This document shows, piece by piece, positions 16,002-23,399 of a stretch of DNA of 38,907 bases. Position numbers and translations under genes: made by a program. The notes beneath the pieces are model-generated. The model saw only the letters and a program-made list of their open reading frames with translations, made no database searches and had not been told where the DNA came from. Numbering within the stretch: position 1 is the first letter of the stretch; every line of letters starts with the position of its first letter. This stretch comes from JAAYAY01 sp964429355 (GTDB lineage Bacteria; Planctomycetota; Planctomycetia; Pirellulales; Thermoguttaceae): the NCBI GenBank assembly GCA_964429355.1, contig CAYSCH010000039.1, positions 1 through 38,907 on the forward strand. The letters are read 5' to 3'.

Positions 16002-17501
16002 TCAGTGGTCTGTGTTCTGAATCCCGGGGGCGGAGAAGGATTGGGCGGGGTCGTCAAGCACCAGCACCCAGTCTTGATCGGTGCCGGAGGTGGGGGGAGT
16101 GAACTCTTGCGGTTCTCTGCAGTCGACGGNNNNNNNNNNNNNCTCATGGGCTTCACCATCGTAGCATCGGCCGTCTCGCGGGCTGTACCACCAGGCGTTG
16201 ACGCGGGAGGGGGAGAGCCGCGGCAGGTCGACAGTGAACGGCTTGCCCATGGTGGAGTAGACCATCGCGCAGGTTCCGTCGGACGCCCGTGCGGCGGCGC
16301 AGTAGGAAAACCCGTCATGCAGGCTTCCGGCGCCTGAGAGCAGCAGCGACTGGTCGGCAATGCGATTCTGCATCAGCCGCGACTCGATCAGAAACCGCAG
16401 GTGCTGCATGTCGGCGGCGCCCTCGTAATTCAGGGCGTCTTGCCAGCCGGGCTGGAAGCGCCAGATCGGCGAGGCGCCGTAGGTGTAGCCGAAGGCACCG
16501 GAGAAGACCGACCAGTATCCTTCATAGCGGCATTTCCAGGCCGTGGAAGTGGGCGGTTCGGGCCGGTTCTCGTATCCCGGCTCGCCGTTCAACACCGGTT
16601 TGAAAGGCCGTTTCAAGTAGTCGGCACGGATACGCAGCACGTTGGCATTGGCGTGGCCCCAGGTCTGCTGCATGTTGAAATCCAGCCATGAATCATCGTG
16701 GAAATCGTCGGACGACGTGCCGACGGGATGGATGGTCATCAAGTGCCTGCCCTCGTGTCCGGCTTCGAGCCCCCTGGCGATCGCCCGCAGCAGCTCCCGT
16801 TGTTCGTCGGAGATCGCCTGCTTGTCGTCGCTCCAGTTGTCGTTGATTTTTTCGTACTCGCCCGTGACCAGCCAGATCACGTTGCCCCGATCGCGGTAAC
16901 GGCGTCCGAGCAGGTTGCCGTACCGTTCGTTGTTTCTTAGAGTCTTTGTTTGGGACTTCTGCGGATGGTGCGCGGCTGTTTGTGAAGATCGGGTTGCGGG
17001 CTTGCCCGGCTCTGGGGTATTGGGGAACAGAGAGTCGGCGTTGTGCCCCCACATGGCGGCCAGGGCAACCGTCAGGTTTCGCTCGCCCGCGGCATCGATG
17101 ATGAAATCGATATGGCGCCAGTATTCTTCATTCAGGGTGACGGGGTCCACGCCGGTGAAGGGGAGTTCTCCGGCATAGTTCGGCACAAGGACGTCGGAAT
17201 CCGGCCCCTGACCGATTCCTGTACGGATCGCCATTATCTGGATTACATTGAAATGCTTTGCGGCCCGATCATCCAGGTAGCACCGCACGTCCTCGGGGTT
17301 CATCTGAAACAACAACCAGCCGGTGTCTCCCTGCCAGAAGAACGGTTTCCCGTCTTGCAGCAGTCCGTGGTCCGCCGCGGTGAATTGGGTCGGGGATTGC
17401 CGGCTTGGACCGGGAACTCTTGGGGGTTGTCCGAGCGATACTGCCGCCAGGACTTGAAGGGCAAGGAAGGGAACGCAAACGCACATTCTATGTCCTGACA
17501 T
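16002..17501 (-). CDS. Secreted DUF4038 glycoside hydrolase (GH140-like)
   Basis: About 499 residues with a signal peptide (MCVCVPFLALQVLAAVSLGQ), then a TIM-barrel DUF4038 domain starting at about 38 (FTAADHGLLQDGKPFFWQGD) and a C-terminal beta domain. Candidate catalytic acids are E215 (LVTGEYE) and E307 (VLNGEPGYE), placed as in TIM-barrel retaining hydrolases. Characterised GH140 members are apiosidases acting on rhamnogalacturonan II, but DUF4038 proteins are diverse, so substrate is a hypothesis. The ATG at 17501 follows GGGAGG by 8 nt; 43 more open codons upstream have no signal peptide and are rejected. An assembly gap of 13 N (16130-16142) interrupts the C-terminal domain; the frame is continuous as written but true length is unknown. 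It sits between the transketolase halves on the opposite strand. Confidence 0.8.
   Translation of the reverse strand: MSGHRMCVCVPFLALQVLAAVSLGQPPRVPGPSRQSPTQFTAADHGLLQDGKPFFWQGDTGWLLFQMNPEDVRCYLDDRAAKHFNVIQIMAIRTGIGQGPDSDVLVPNYAGELPFTGVDPVTLNEEYWRHIDFIIDAAGERNLTVALAAMWGHNADSLFPNTPEPGKPATRSSQTAAHHPQKSQTKTLRNNERYGNLLGRRYRDRGNVIWLVTGEYEKINDNWSDDKQAISDEQRELLRAIARGLEAGHEGRHLMTIHPVGTSSDDFHDDSWLDFNMQQTWGHANANVLRIRADYLKRPFKPVLNGEPGYENRPEPPTSTAWKCRYEGYWSVFSGAFGYTYGASPIWRFQPGWQDALNYEGAADMQHLRFLIESRLMQNRIADQSLLLSGAGSLHDGFSYCAAARASDGTCAMVYSTMGKPFTVDLPRLSPSRVNAWWYSPRDGRCYDGEAHEXXXXXVDCREPQEFTPPTSGTDQDWVLVLDDPAQSFSAPGIQNTDH
16130..16142. other. Assembly gap (13 N)
   Basis: A run of undetermined bases inside the DUF4038 hydrolase gene. 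The reading frame continues on both sides, but gap size may be a placeholder. Confidence 0.99.
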
Positions 17502-17633
17502 CGTGACGTCCTCCCTTCCATTATTGACCCATGCACGGTCAATGAGCGAGGGCGACAGCGGAGCCCGGCTTTTCCCGGCATACCGTTGGCCGAACAGGCC
17601 CACTGACCAGCAATTATCAACAGCCCTCATCGG

Positions 17634-17662
17634 TTGGTCTTCGCCGGCTTTCCGTTTAGAAT
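17634..17662 (+). promoter_or_regulatory. Sigma-70-type promoter for transketolase C-half and RuBisCO-like gene
   Basis: TTGGTC (17634-17639) and TAGAAT (17657-17662) with a 17-bp spacer, about 75 bp before the ATG at 17737. The -10 box is the same word as in the metY promoter. Confidence 0.5.
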
Positions 17663-17736
17663 ACTTGGAACCCGACCGTCTGCAAACAGGCGGTCACGGA
17701 AAAGGCAGTTGATACTTCCGTATTGAAGGACCTGCG

Positions 17737-18744
17737 ATGGAATTCGTCAAACGGCCGCATGCCCGAAATCTGGTCCGCTGGGCGAAAGACAAGCCCGAGG
17801 TGCTCGTGTTGTCGGCAGACTTGACCTCTTCGTGCGAGGCCGACGACTTTCGCGAGACCTACCCGGACCGGTTCTTCTCGGTCGGCATGGCCGAGCAGAA
17901 CATGATGAGCTTTGCCGCCGGGCTGGCCCGCGAGGGCTTCTTTCCCTACGTGCACACCTTCGCCGTCTTCATCTGCCGCCGGCCTTTCGACCAGGTTGCC
18001 ATGTCGATCGCTTATCCCAATTTGCCGGTGCGGCTTGTCGGCTTCCTGCCCGGGATCACCACCCCCGGCGGCGCAACCCATCAGGCCGTCGACGATGTGG
18101 CCCTCATGCGCGTGCTCCCCAACATGACGATCCTCGAATGTGGCGACGCCACCGAAGTCGAGTCGGTTCTCGACGTCGCTCAGGCGGTCGATGGTCCCGT
18201 CTACATCCGCATGCTCCGCGGAGAAGTGCCCAGGCTCTTTCCAGACGACGAACTGATGCAACTGGGCCGGGCCCGCGTCCTTTCGCCCGGCAGCGACATC
18301 ACGATCCTTTCCAGCGGCATCTGCACCGAAGAAGTGCTCCGGGTCTCCTCGGCCCTCCGCGATCGCGGCATTTCCCTCCAGCACCTCCACGTCTCCACGC
18401 TCAAACCGTTCAACGATCCCACCGTGGCCGAAGCCCTGGGCACGGCCCGGCTCGGCGTCATCACCATGGAGAACCACACCATCGTCGGTGGGCTGGGAAC
18501 GGCCGTGGCCGAAGTGATGGCCGAGGCCGGGCTCCCCAAGCGACTCATTCGCCTCGGCATCCAGGACCAGTACGCCCACGGGGCCAGTCGGTCTTACCTC
18601 ACGAAGAAGTACGGCCTCGACGCAGCGGCCCTCGTCGGTGCCGTCGAGCAACTCTCCGGCAAGTCGCTCCAGCTCACCGAATCCGACTTCCACCCCGTCG
18701 AAATCGCCCGCAACCAAACCACCGCCAAAGCCGAAGACTTGTAG
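17737..18744 (+). CDS. Transketolase, C-terminal subunit
   Basis: 335 residues covering the pyrimidine-binding and C-terminal domains of transketolase. E53 in FFSVGMAEQNM is the glutamate that activates the thiamine ring; AYPNLPVRLVGF and the GGATHQAVDDVALMR segment are typical of the family. The C-terminal domain starts near residue 190. The ATG at 17737 has AAGGA 6 nt upstream. It needs the N-terminal subunit encoded at 11138-12058 for activity, yet has its own promoter and is followed 104 bp later by the RuBisCO-like gene, suggesting its expression goes with that gene. Confidence 0.9.
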   Translation: MEFVKRPHARNLVRWAKDKPEVLVLSADLTSSCEADDFRETYPDRFFSVGMAEQNMMSFAAGLAREGFFPYVHTFAVFICRRPFDQVAMSIAYPNLPVRLVGFLPGITTPGGATHQAVDDVALMRVLPNMTILECGDATEVESVLDVAQAVDGPVYIRMLRGEVPRLFPDDELMQLGRARVLSPGSDITILSSGICTEEVLRVSSALRDRGISLQHLHVSTLKPFNDPTVAEALGTARLGVITMENHTIVGGLGTAVAEVMAEAGLPKRLIRLGIQDQYAHGASRSYLTKKYGLDAAALVGAVEQLSGKSLQLTESDFHPVEIARNQTTAKAEDL

Positions 18745-18769
18745 TACGGTTCAGTGATTGTTTGCCGGA

Positions 18770-18810
18770 GGACAGGTTTGTCACTTGTCCAGACAGGTGC
18801 AATCCTGTCC
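18770..18810 (+). promoter_or_regulatory. Long hairpin between transketolase C-half and RuBisCO-like gene
   Basis: GGACAGG and CCTGTCC pair on the outside, and TTGTCACTTGTC pairs with GACAGGTGCAA inside with one bulge, giving an almost continuous stem of about 19 bp around a 2-nt turn. No T-run follows. It could limit read-through or stabilise the upstream message; alternatively it is a repeat unit. Confidence 0.45.
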
Positions 18811-18848
18811 TGCAAGGCAACACGCGATTCTCTTTCACTCCGCCCGCC

Positions 18849-20003
18849 ATGACCAACGCCCCCCATCTGAATCTCTCCGGCCTCCGCTTCCTCGCGGTTT
18901 ACCACCTTACCGGCACTCGGGAGGAAGCGCTGGCTCGGGCCGAAGACATCTGCCTCGAACAGACCGTCGAATACCCTGAAGATCTGATCCCGCGGCAGCA
19001 CATCCGCGAGCAGATCCTCGGTCGTGTGGCCTCGTTCGACGCCTTGGACAACAATCGCTTCGAGGCTCGGATCGAGTTTCCCATCGAGACGAGCGGAGAA
19101 GAACTCCCGCAGTTGCTCAACGTCCTCTTCGGCAACATCAGCATCAAACCCGGCTATCGTCTTGTGCGGTTCGAATTGCCGGATGAGCTGCTGCGCCATT
19201 TTCGCGGGCCGCGATTCGGACGGACCGGTCTTCGTGAGCTGCTCGGCGTCTACGATCGCCCCCTGTTGAGCACGGCCATCAAACCCATGGGGCTTTCGGC
19301 CGTGGAATTGGCCGACTACGCCCGTCAGTTCGCCCTCGGAGGGATCGACCTGATCAAGGACGATCACGGGCTGGCCAACCAATCGTTCTGCCGCTACGAA
19401 GAGCGGGTTCACCGGATTGCCGACGCCGTTCGCCAGGCCAACAGCGAAACGGGCCTCCGCTGCATCTACGCCCCAAATATTACCAGTCCCGTGGACCAAA
19501 TCCTGGCTCGAGCGCGTTTCGCCCGTGAGGCGGGCGCCGGCGCCTGTCTCATCTCCCCGGGCCTGGTCGGCTTCGACACCATGCGTCTGATCGCCGACGA
19601 CGATTCCTCGGCCCTTCCTGTTCTTTGTCATCCGGCCTTCATGGGCTCCTTCACCATGAGCCCGACCGGCGGTATCGGCCATGGCGCCCTTTACGGCGAG
19701 ATCTGCCGGTTGGCTGGCGCCGATGTGGTCATCTTTCCCAACTATGGCGGCCGTTTCTCCTTCAGCGAGGACCAGTGCCGCGACATCATCCGCGGCACGA
19801 GTTGCAGGATGGGCGAGCTCCGACCGATCTTCCCCTCGCCTGCCGGCGGTATGAAGGTTGACCGGGTGGCCGAGCTCTGCCGTTTCTACGGCAACGACTC
19901 GGTTCTCCTCATCGGCGGCGATCTCCACCGCCAAGGCCCCAACCTCGCCGACAACTGCCGCCGCTTTGCCGACCAGGTCCGCGGGTACTCAGCCCGATCG
20001 TAA
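18849..20003 (+). CDS. RuBisCO-like protein (form IV)
   Basis: 384 residues with the RuBisCO large-subunit fold: an N-terminal ferredoxin-like domain (to about 130) and a C-terminal barrel. The barrel keeps the equivalents of K175 (K145 in TAIKPMGLS), K201 and D203 (K170 and D172 in LIKDDHGL) and the phosphate-binding glycines (LIGGDLH). E204 is replaced by H173, the second lysine of the IKPK motif is missing, and loop 6 is not RuBisCO-like, so CO2 fixation is very unlikely. Form IV members catalyse enolisation or decarboxylation of 2,3-diketo or 3-oxo sugar-acid phosphates, such as in methionine salvage (MtnW) or D-apionate breakdown (OiaX/OiaC). KDDHG rather than the KDDE of MtnW argues against methionine salvage. 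The ATG at 18849 lacks a clear binding site. The gene sits just after the transketolase C-half. Confidence 0.88.
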   Translation: MTNAPHLNLSGLRFLAVYHLTGTREEALARAEDICLEQTVEYPEDLIPRQHIREQILGRVASFDALDNNRFEARIEFPIETSGEELPQLLNVLFGNISIKPGYRLVRFELPDELLRHFRGPRFGRTGLRELLGVYDRPLLSTAIKPMGLSAVELADYARQFALGGIDLIKDDHGLANQSFCRYEERVHRIADAVRQANSETGLRCIYAPNITSPVDQILARARFAREAGAGACLISPGLVGFDTMRLIADDDSSALPVLCHPAFMGSFTMSPTGGIGHGALYGEICRLAGADVVIFPNYGGRFSFSEDQCRDIIRGTSCRMGELRPIFPSPAGGMKVDRVAELCRFYGNDSVLLIGGDLHRQGPNLADNCRRFADQVRGYSARS

Positions 20004-20039
20004 CGCGAAGTTGCGTCAGCAACCGGAGGGCAGCCCAAG

Positions 20040-21503
20040 TCACTTCTTCACCCGGTAGAACAGGTAAATCGGCGCACCGATCAGCACCAGCGCCATACCC
20101 AGGGCGGAGCTGATGATGGCGGGCTCCCCGGCCGCCGTAGCCGCCAGGTAGTTGCTCACGTCGCCATAGATCGTCAGTGCCAGAAACGCTGCCGAAAACA
20201 CCACGAAGGTCCACGGAATCCAGGGATAGCCGGGCACGCGGTACGGTCGCGGCGTGTCCGGTTCCTTCCGGCGGAGTACGAATACACCGTAGGCACTGGC
20301 GCCATAAAACGCCCAGCTTACAAAAATCAGAGCGTCGGTGAGCGTATCGAATGTGCCGCTCAGCAGCAACAGCACGCTCCAGACGCCCTGTGCCAGGAGG
20401 GATGCCGCCGGCGTGTGAAATCGCGGATGGGCCACGCCCAGGAACCGGGGAAAGGTGTTTCGCCGCGCCATCGAGAAATAGATCCGCGAGCTGGAAAGGA
20501 TCATGGCGTTGGCTGCGCCGAAGGTCGATACCATCACCACCAGGGCGATCCATTGCCCGCCCCCAGTGAAGCATTGCTCCGCCACGTCGGCTGCAACGAG
20601 TTTCGACTGCGCCATGGTGTCGATCGGCAACACCCAGGCGTAGGCGACATTCATGGTCACGTAGACCGCGATCGCCGTCACAATCCCCAGTACCAGGCTG
20701 CGGGGCAGATCGCGCTGGGGATTCTTGACTTCGCCGGCCACGAAGGTCACGTTGCTCCACCCGTCGTAGGCCCAGAAGGCCCCCTGCAGGGCCGCCGCGA
20801 TCGCCGCCGCGAGCGCCAGCCCTTCCGGCCGGATCGTCGTGCTCGCAGTGGTCAGGTTGGCCGCGGACCCGCCCGTCGGCAGGAGAAACGCGCCGATCAC
20901 CAACAGGCCCATTCCGGCTACCTTGGCGACGGTAAATATGTTCTGCACCACTCCCCCGAACCGGACACCTGCGTAGTTGACCGCCATGAGGACGGTAATC
21001 AGCAGCGCGGCCAGTCCTTTCACGCCGATTTCCTTGAGGGGTGTCACGTCGCCGACGAACGGCACATGGAAGGAAAAACTCCCCGCCGCGCCGTGGAGTT
21101 CCGGCAGGGCAACGAACTCGGTTGCGTATTCGGCAAACACGTACGACACGGCGGCGATGGAACCGCTCTGAATCACGGCGAATGCCGCCCATCCGTACAG
21201 ATAGGCAAAGAACGGCCCGTACATCCGTTCGTAGAAAACGGTCGGCCCTCCCGTCGCGGGAATCATGGCGGCAATTTCAGCATTCGTCAGGGCGCCCAGC
21301 AGCGTGAATACGCCCGCCAGGACCCACACGCCCAGCAGCAACTCGGGCGAGCCCACCTGCTCCGCCATGATCCCCGGTTTGCGGAAGATGCCCGACCCGA
21401 CGACACAGCCGAGAACCAGCATCGTCGTGGTGAACAGACCGAGATCGGGTCGCAGCCCCTTGTTGACGAGGTCCACGTCGCGTTGATGATGCGGAGAACC
21501 CAT
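20040..21503 (-). CDS. APC-family amino acid permease
   Basis: About 487 residues with twelve or so hydrophobic helices and the APC-family start (LGLFTTTMLVLGCVVGSGIFRKPG) in helix 1, where the GSGIF unwound segment forms the substrate site. Helix 6 (FWAYDGWSNVTFVAGEVKNP) is the typical LAT/SteT-like signature, suggesting an amino acid exchanger or importer of the inner membrane; substrate unknown. ATG at 21503 is preferred over a TTG seven codons upstream, though neither has a strong binding site. It converges with the RuBisCO-like gene (36 bp between stops) and is not clearly part of any neighbouring unit. Confidence 0.9.
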   Translation of the reverse strand: MGSPHHQRDVDLVNKGLRPDLGLFTTTMLVLGCVVGSGIFRKPGIMAEQVGSPELLLGVWVLAGVFTLLGALTNAEIAAMIPATGGPTVFYERMYGPFFAYLYGWAAFAVIQSGSIAAVSYVFAEYATEFVALPELHGAAGSFSFHVPFVGDVTPLKEIGVKGLAALLITVLMAVNYAGVRFGGVVQNIFTVAKVAGMGLLVIGAFLLPTGGSAANLTTASTTIRPEGLALAAAIAAALQGAFWAYDGWSNVTFVAGEVKNPQRDLPRSLVLGIVTAIAVYVTMNVAYAWVLPIDTMAQSKLVAADVAEQCFTGGGQWIALVVMVSTFGAANAMILSSSRIYFSMARRNTFPRFLGVAHPRFHTPAASLLAQGVWSVLLLLSGTFDTLTDALIFVSWAFYGASAYGVFVLRRKEPDTPRPYRVPGYPWIPWTFVVFSAAFLALTIYGDVSNYLAATAAGEPAIISSALGMALVLIGAPIYLFYRVKK

Positions 21504-21587
21504 GCAATGAACTTTCGCTGCCAACGACAGGTCCGCCAGCCACCTGGCATCGCTCAGTAAGAAGCCCTCACAAAACGTACGAGTTTT

Positions 21588-21649
21588 CCACGGGCATGGA
21601 TGTTCTCAGCCGGTGGTTTTGCCGGCGGCTCCAAATGCCTGTCCGGCAT
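21588..21649. repeat. REP-like hairpin cluster
   Basis: Two short hairpins, GCCGG-N8-CCGGC (21609-21626) and ATGCC-TGTCC-GGCAT (21635-21649), follow the word CCACGGGCATGGATGT, which is also found in the third unit of the 74-bp tandem repeat near 26750. It lies between the oxidoreductase stop and the permease start. Confidence 0.5.
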
Positions 21650-21682
21650 CTGCCGGGCGAACCTTACGGCGGAGCGTGATTG

Positions 21683-23035
21683 TTATTCTGACGGGTGCTC
21701 CCACGGCGCACGGTAGGCGCGGCGGAGGAGGCCGGTGGCGGCCTCGTCTCCCACAACCTCGTGACTCTTCGCATCGTAGACCAACGGCCGGCCCAGGTCC
21801 ATGGCCAAGTTGGCAAGGATGCAGCTCGCCGTGGAAATGTGCCCCTCCTCGATATCGGCAATCGGTCGGCCCCCTTTTTCGATGGCCGCCAGAAAATCGA
21901 GCATGTGGCCGCGGGTAGCTGGAGCCGCGTGGAGCTCGATGTCCTTCTCCGTTGCGTCCTCGGGGAACTTCTCGCGCTCGTCGAGGCAGTCTTTGTGGAT
22001 CGGCGTGCCGCCACCATGGGGAATGAAGTCATACTGGGTGACGCTGGCCTTGAGCGTACCCTTGTCGCCGTAGAGGGTCAGGGCCCAGGGATACTTCGAA
22101 TCGGGCGGATCGCCCCACGAGCGGTGCTGCCAGACGGCGGTCAAGTCGTCGTATTCGAACGTTGCCGTCTGGGTGTCGGAGATGTTCGACTTTCCTTCCT
22201 TCTGCACGAAAATCCCACCCGAGGAACTGATCCGGTTGGGCCAGCCAAGCCCGAGCATCCAACGGGCCGTATCGAACATGTGGACGCACATGTCGCCCAT
22301 GATGCCGTTGCCATATTCCTTGAAAGTTCGCCACCAGCGTTTGTGCGGCAACCCGTCGTAGGGGCGGAGCGGTGCCGGCCCGGTCCACATCTCGTAGTCG
22401 AGGAAATCGGGCACAGGTTCCAGGGGAGGGTTGCCGTTGGCCCGCATGTGATAGTAGCAGCAGAGCTCGACGTGCCCCACCTTTCCCAGCAGCCCGGCGT
22501 CGACGATGTTCTTCTTCGCCTCAATCAGGTGGGGCGTGCTCTTGCGCTGCGTGCCGACCTGCACGACGCGGTTGTACTTGCGGGCGGCTGCCACCATCGC
22601 CTCCCCCTCCATCACGTCCACACTGATCGGCTTCTGCACGTAAACATGGGCGCCGGCCTTGACCGCCTCGATCATCTGCAGGGCATGCCAGTGATCCGGA
22701 CTTCCGATCAGAACGATGTCGAGATCTTTCTCGGCGAGCATCTTGCGATAGTCGGTGTACGTGCGCGGCGTTTTGCCCGACTTCTGTCGCCCGCTGATCA
22801 GCCCGGCAGCCTCGGAAAGTATCTGAGTATCCACGTCGCAGACGGAAACCACTTCCACCGGCGCCACCTGGATCAGTCGAAAGACGTCGCTCTTCCCGTA
22901 CCAGCCTGAACCGATCAGACCCACGCGTTTGGGCTTCCCGTTGATGACTTCCATACCCTCAGCCCCCAGGACCGACATGGCCAGGGCAGCCGAAGCTGAT
23001 TGCAGAAAACGTCGGCGATTGATGTTGAAGCTCAT
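21683..23035 (-). CDS. Tat-exported Gfo/Idh/MocA-family oxidoreductase
   Basis: 450 residues. The twin-arginine signal NRRRFLQSASAALAMSVLG (5-23) shows export folded, presumably with its nicotinamide cofactor. The Rossmann domain follows (RVGLIGSGWYGKSD, about 37-50), with the catalytic-region motif VYVQKPIS (usual EKP; here QKP) and then the C-terminal beta-sheet domain. The family oxidises or reduces sugars and cyclitols, or acts on glycosidic substrates by an oxidation-elimination route. Exported forms are abundant in planctomycetes, mostly uncharacterised. ATG at 23035 has AAAGGAA 6 nt upstream; the long upstream extension of the frame is rejected. It lies downstream of the GH95 gene on the same strand with a 364-bp gap, so joint action on a released sugar is plausible but unproven. 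Confidence 0.9.
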   Translation of the reverse strand: MSFNINRRRFLQSASAALAMSVLGAEGMEVINGKPKRVGLIGSGWYGKSDVFRLIQVAPVEVVSVCDVDTQILSEAAGLISGRQKSGKTPRTYTDYRKMLAEKDLDIVLIGSPDHWHALQMIEAVKAGAHVYVQKPISVDVMEGEAMVAAARKYNRVVQVGTQRKSTPHLIEAKKNIVDAGLLGKVGHVELCCYYHMRANGNPPLEPVPDFLDYEMWTGPAPLRPYDGLPHKRWWRTFKEYGNGIMGDMCVHMFDTARWMLGLGWPNRISSSGGIFVQKEGKSNISDTQTATFEYDDLTAVWQHRSWGDPPDSKYPWALTLYGDKGTLKASVTQYDFIPHGGGTPIHKDCLDEREKFPEDATEKDIELHAAPATRGHMLDFLAAIEKGGRPIADIEEGHISTASCILANLAMDLGRPLVYDAKSHEVVGDEAATGLLRRAYRAPWEHPSE

Positions 23036-23399
23036 GGTTGGTTCCTTTCCAGGAAGATACAAGGTGGCTGCGCAGTATACCCTGCACGGTCTGGCGGGAA
23101 AAGAAGTGCGGGCAGGGCCCCCACCAGGGAGCCGGATTGCCCAAGTCGGCAGGGCTGTCAGCCGATACGGGCAACCGTCGGCAGCGAGGGGTTGGGCCAC
23201 CATCGCAGTAGAAGACGGTTCCCGTTCTGTCCGCTGCGACAAATGGACTTGAAGAGTCACTCGTTGTGAAAGGAGACGCGAGAAGGACCACCGCCGCTTC
23301 GGCCCATGTGGCGAGGTGCTGAAATGGAAGCAATAACCCGCTGATAGGGCGTTACATCCGGCAGATGCAAGCCACCTCCACCGGAGGGCACCTTCCCCT
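23036..23399. other. 364-bp intergenic stretch
   Basis: Between the GH95 gene and the oxidoreductase gene, both on minus. No gene seen. A TATACT box on the minus strand about 45 bp before the oxidoreductase start could be a -10 element, but a matching -35 is weak. A small CCTCC-ACC-GGAGG hairpin lies near the GH95 stop. Confidence 0.35.

Noticed and set aside
17832..18848. Upstream extension of the RuBisCO-like frame through the transketolase gene
   Set aside because: The extension is an Arg/His/Pro-rich out-of-frame reading of the transketolase C-half; the RuBisCO-like fold begins at the ATG at 18849.
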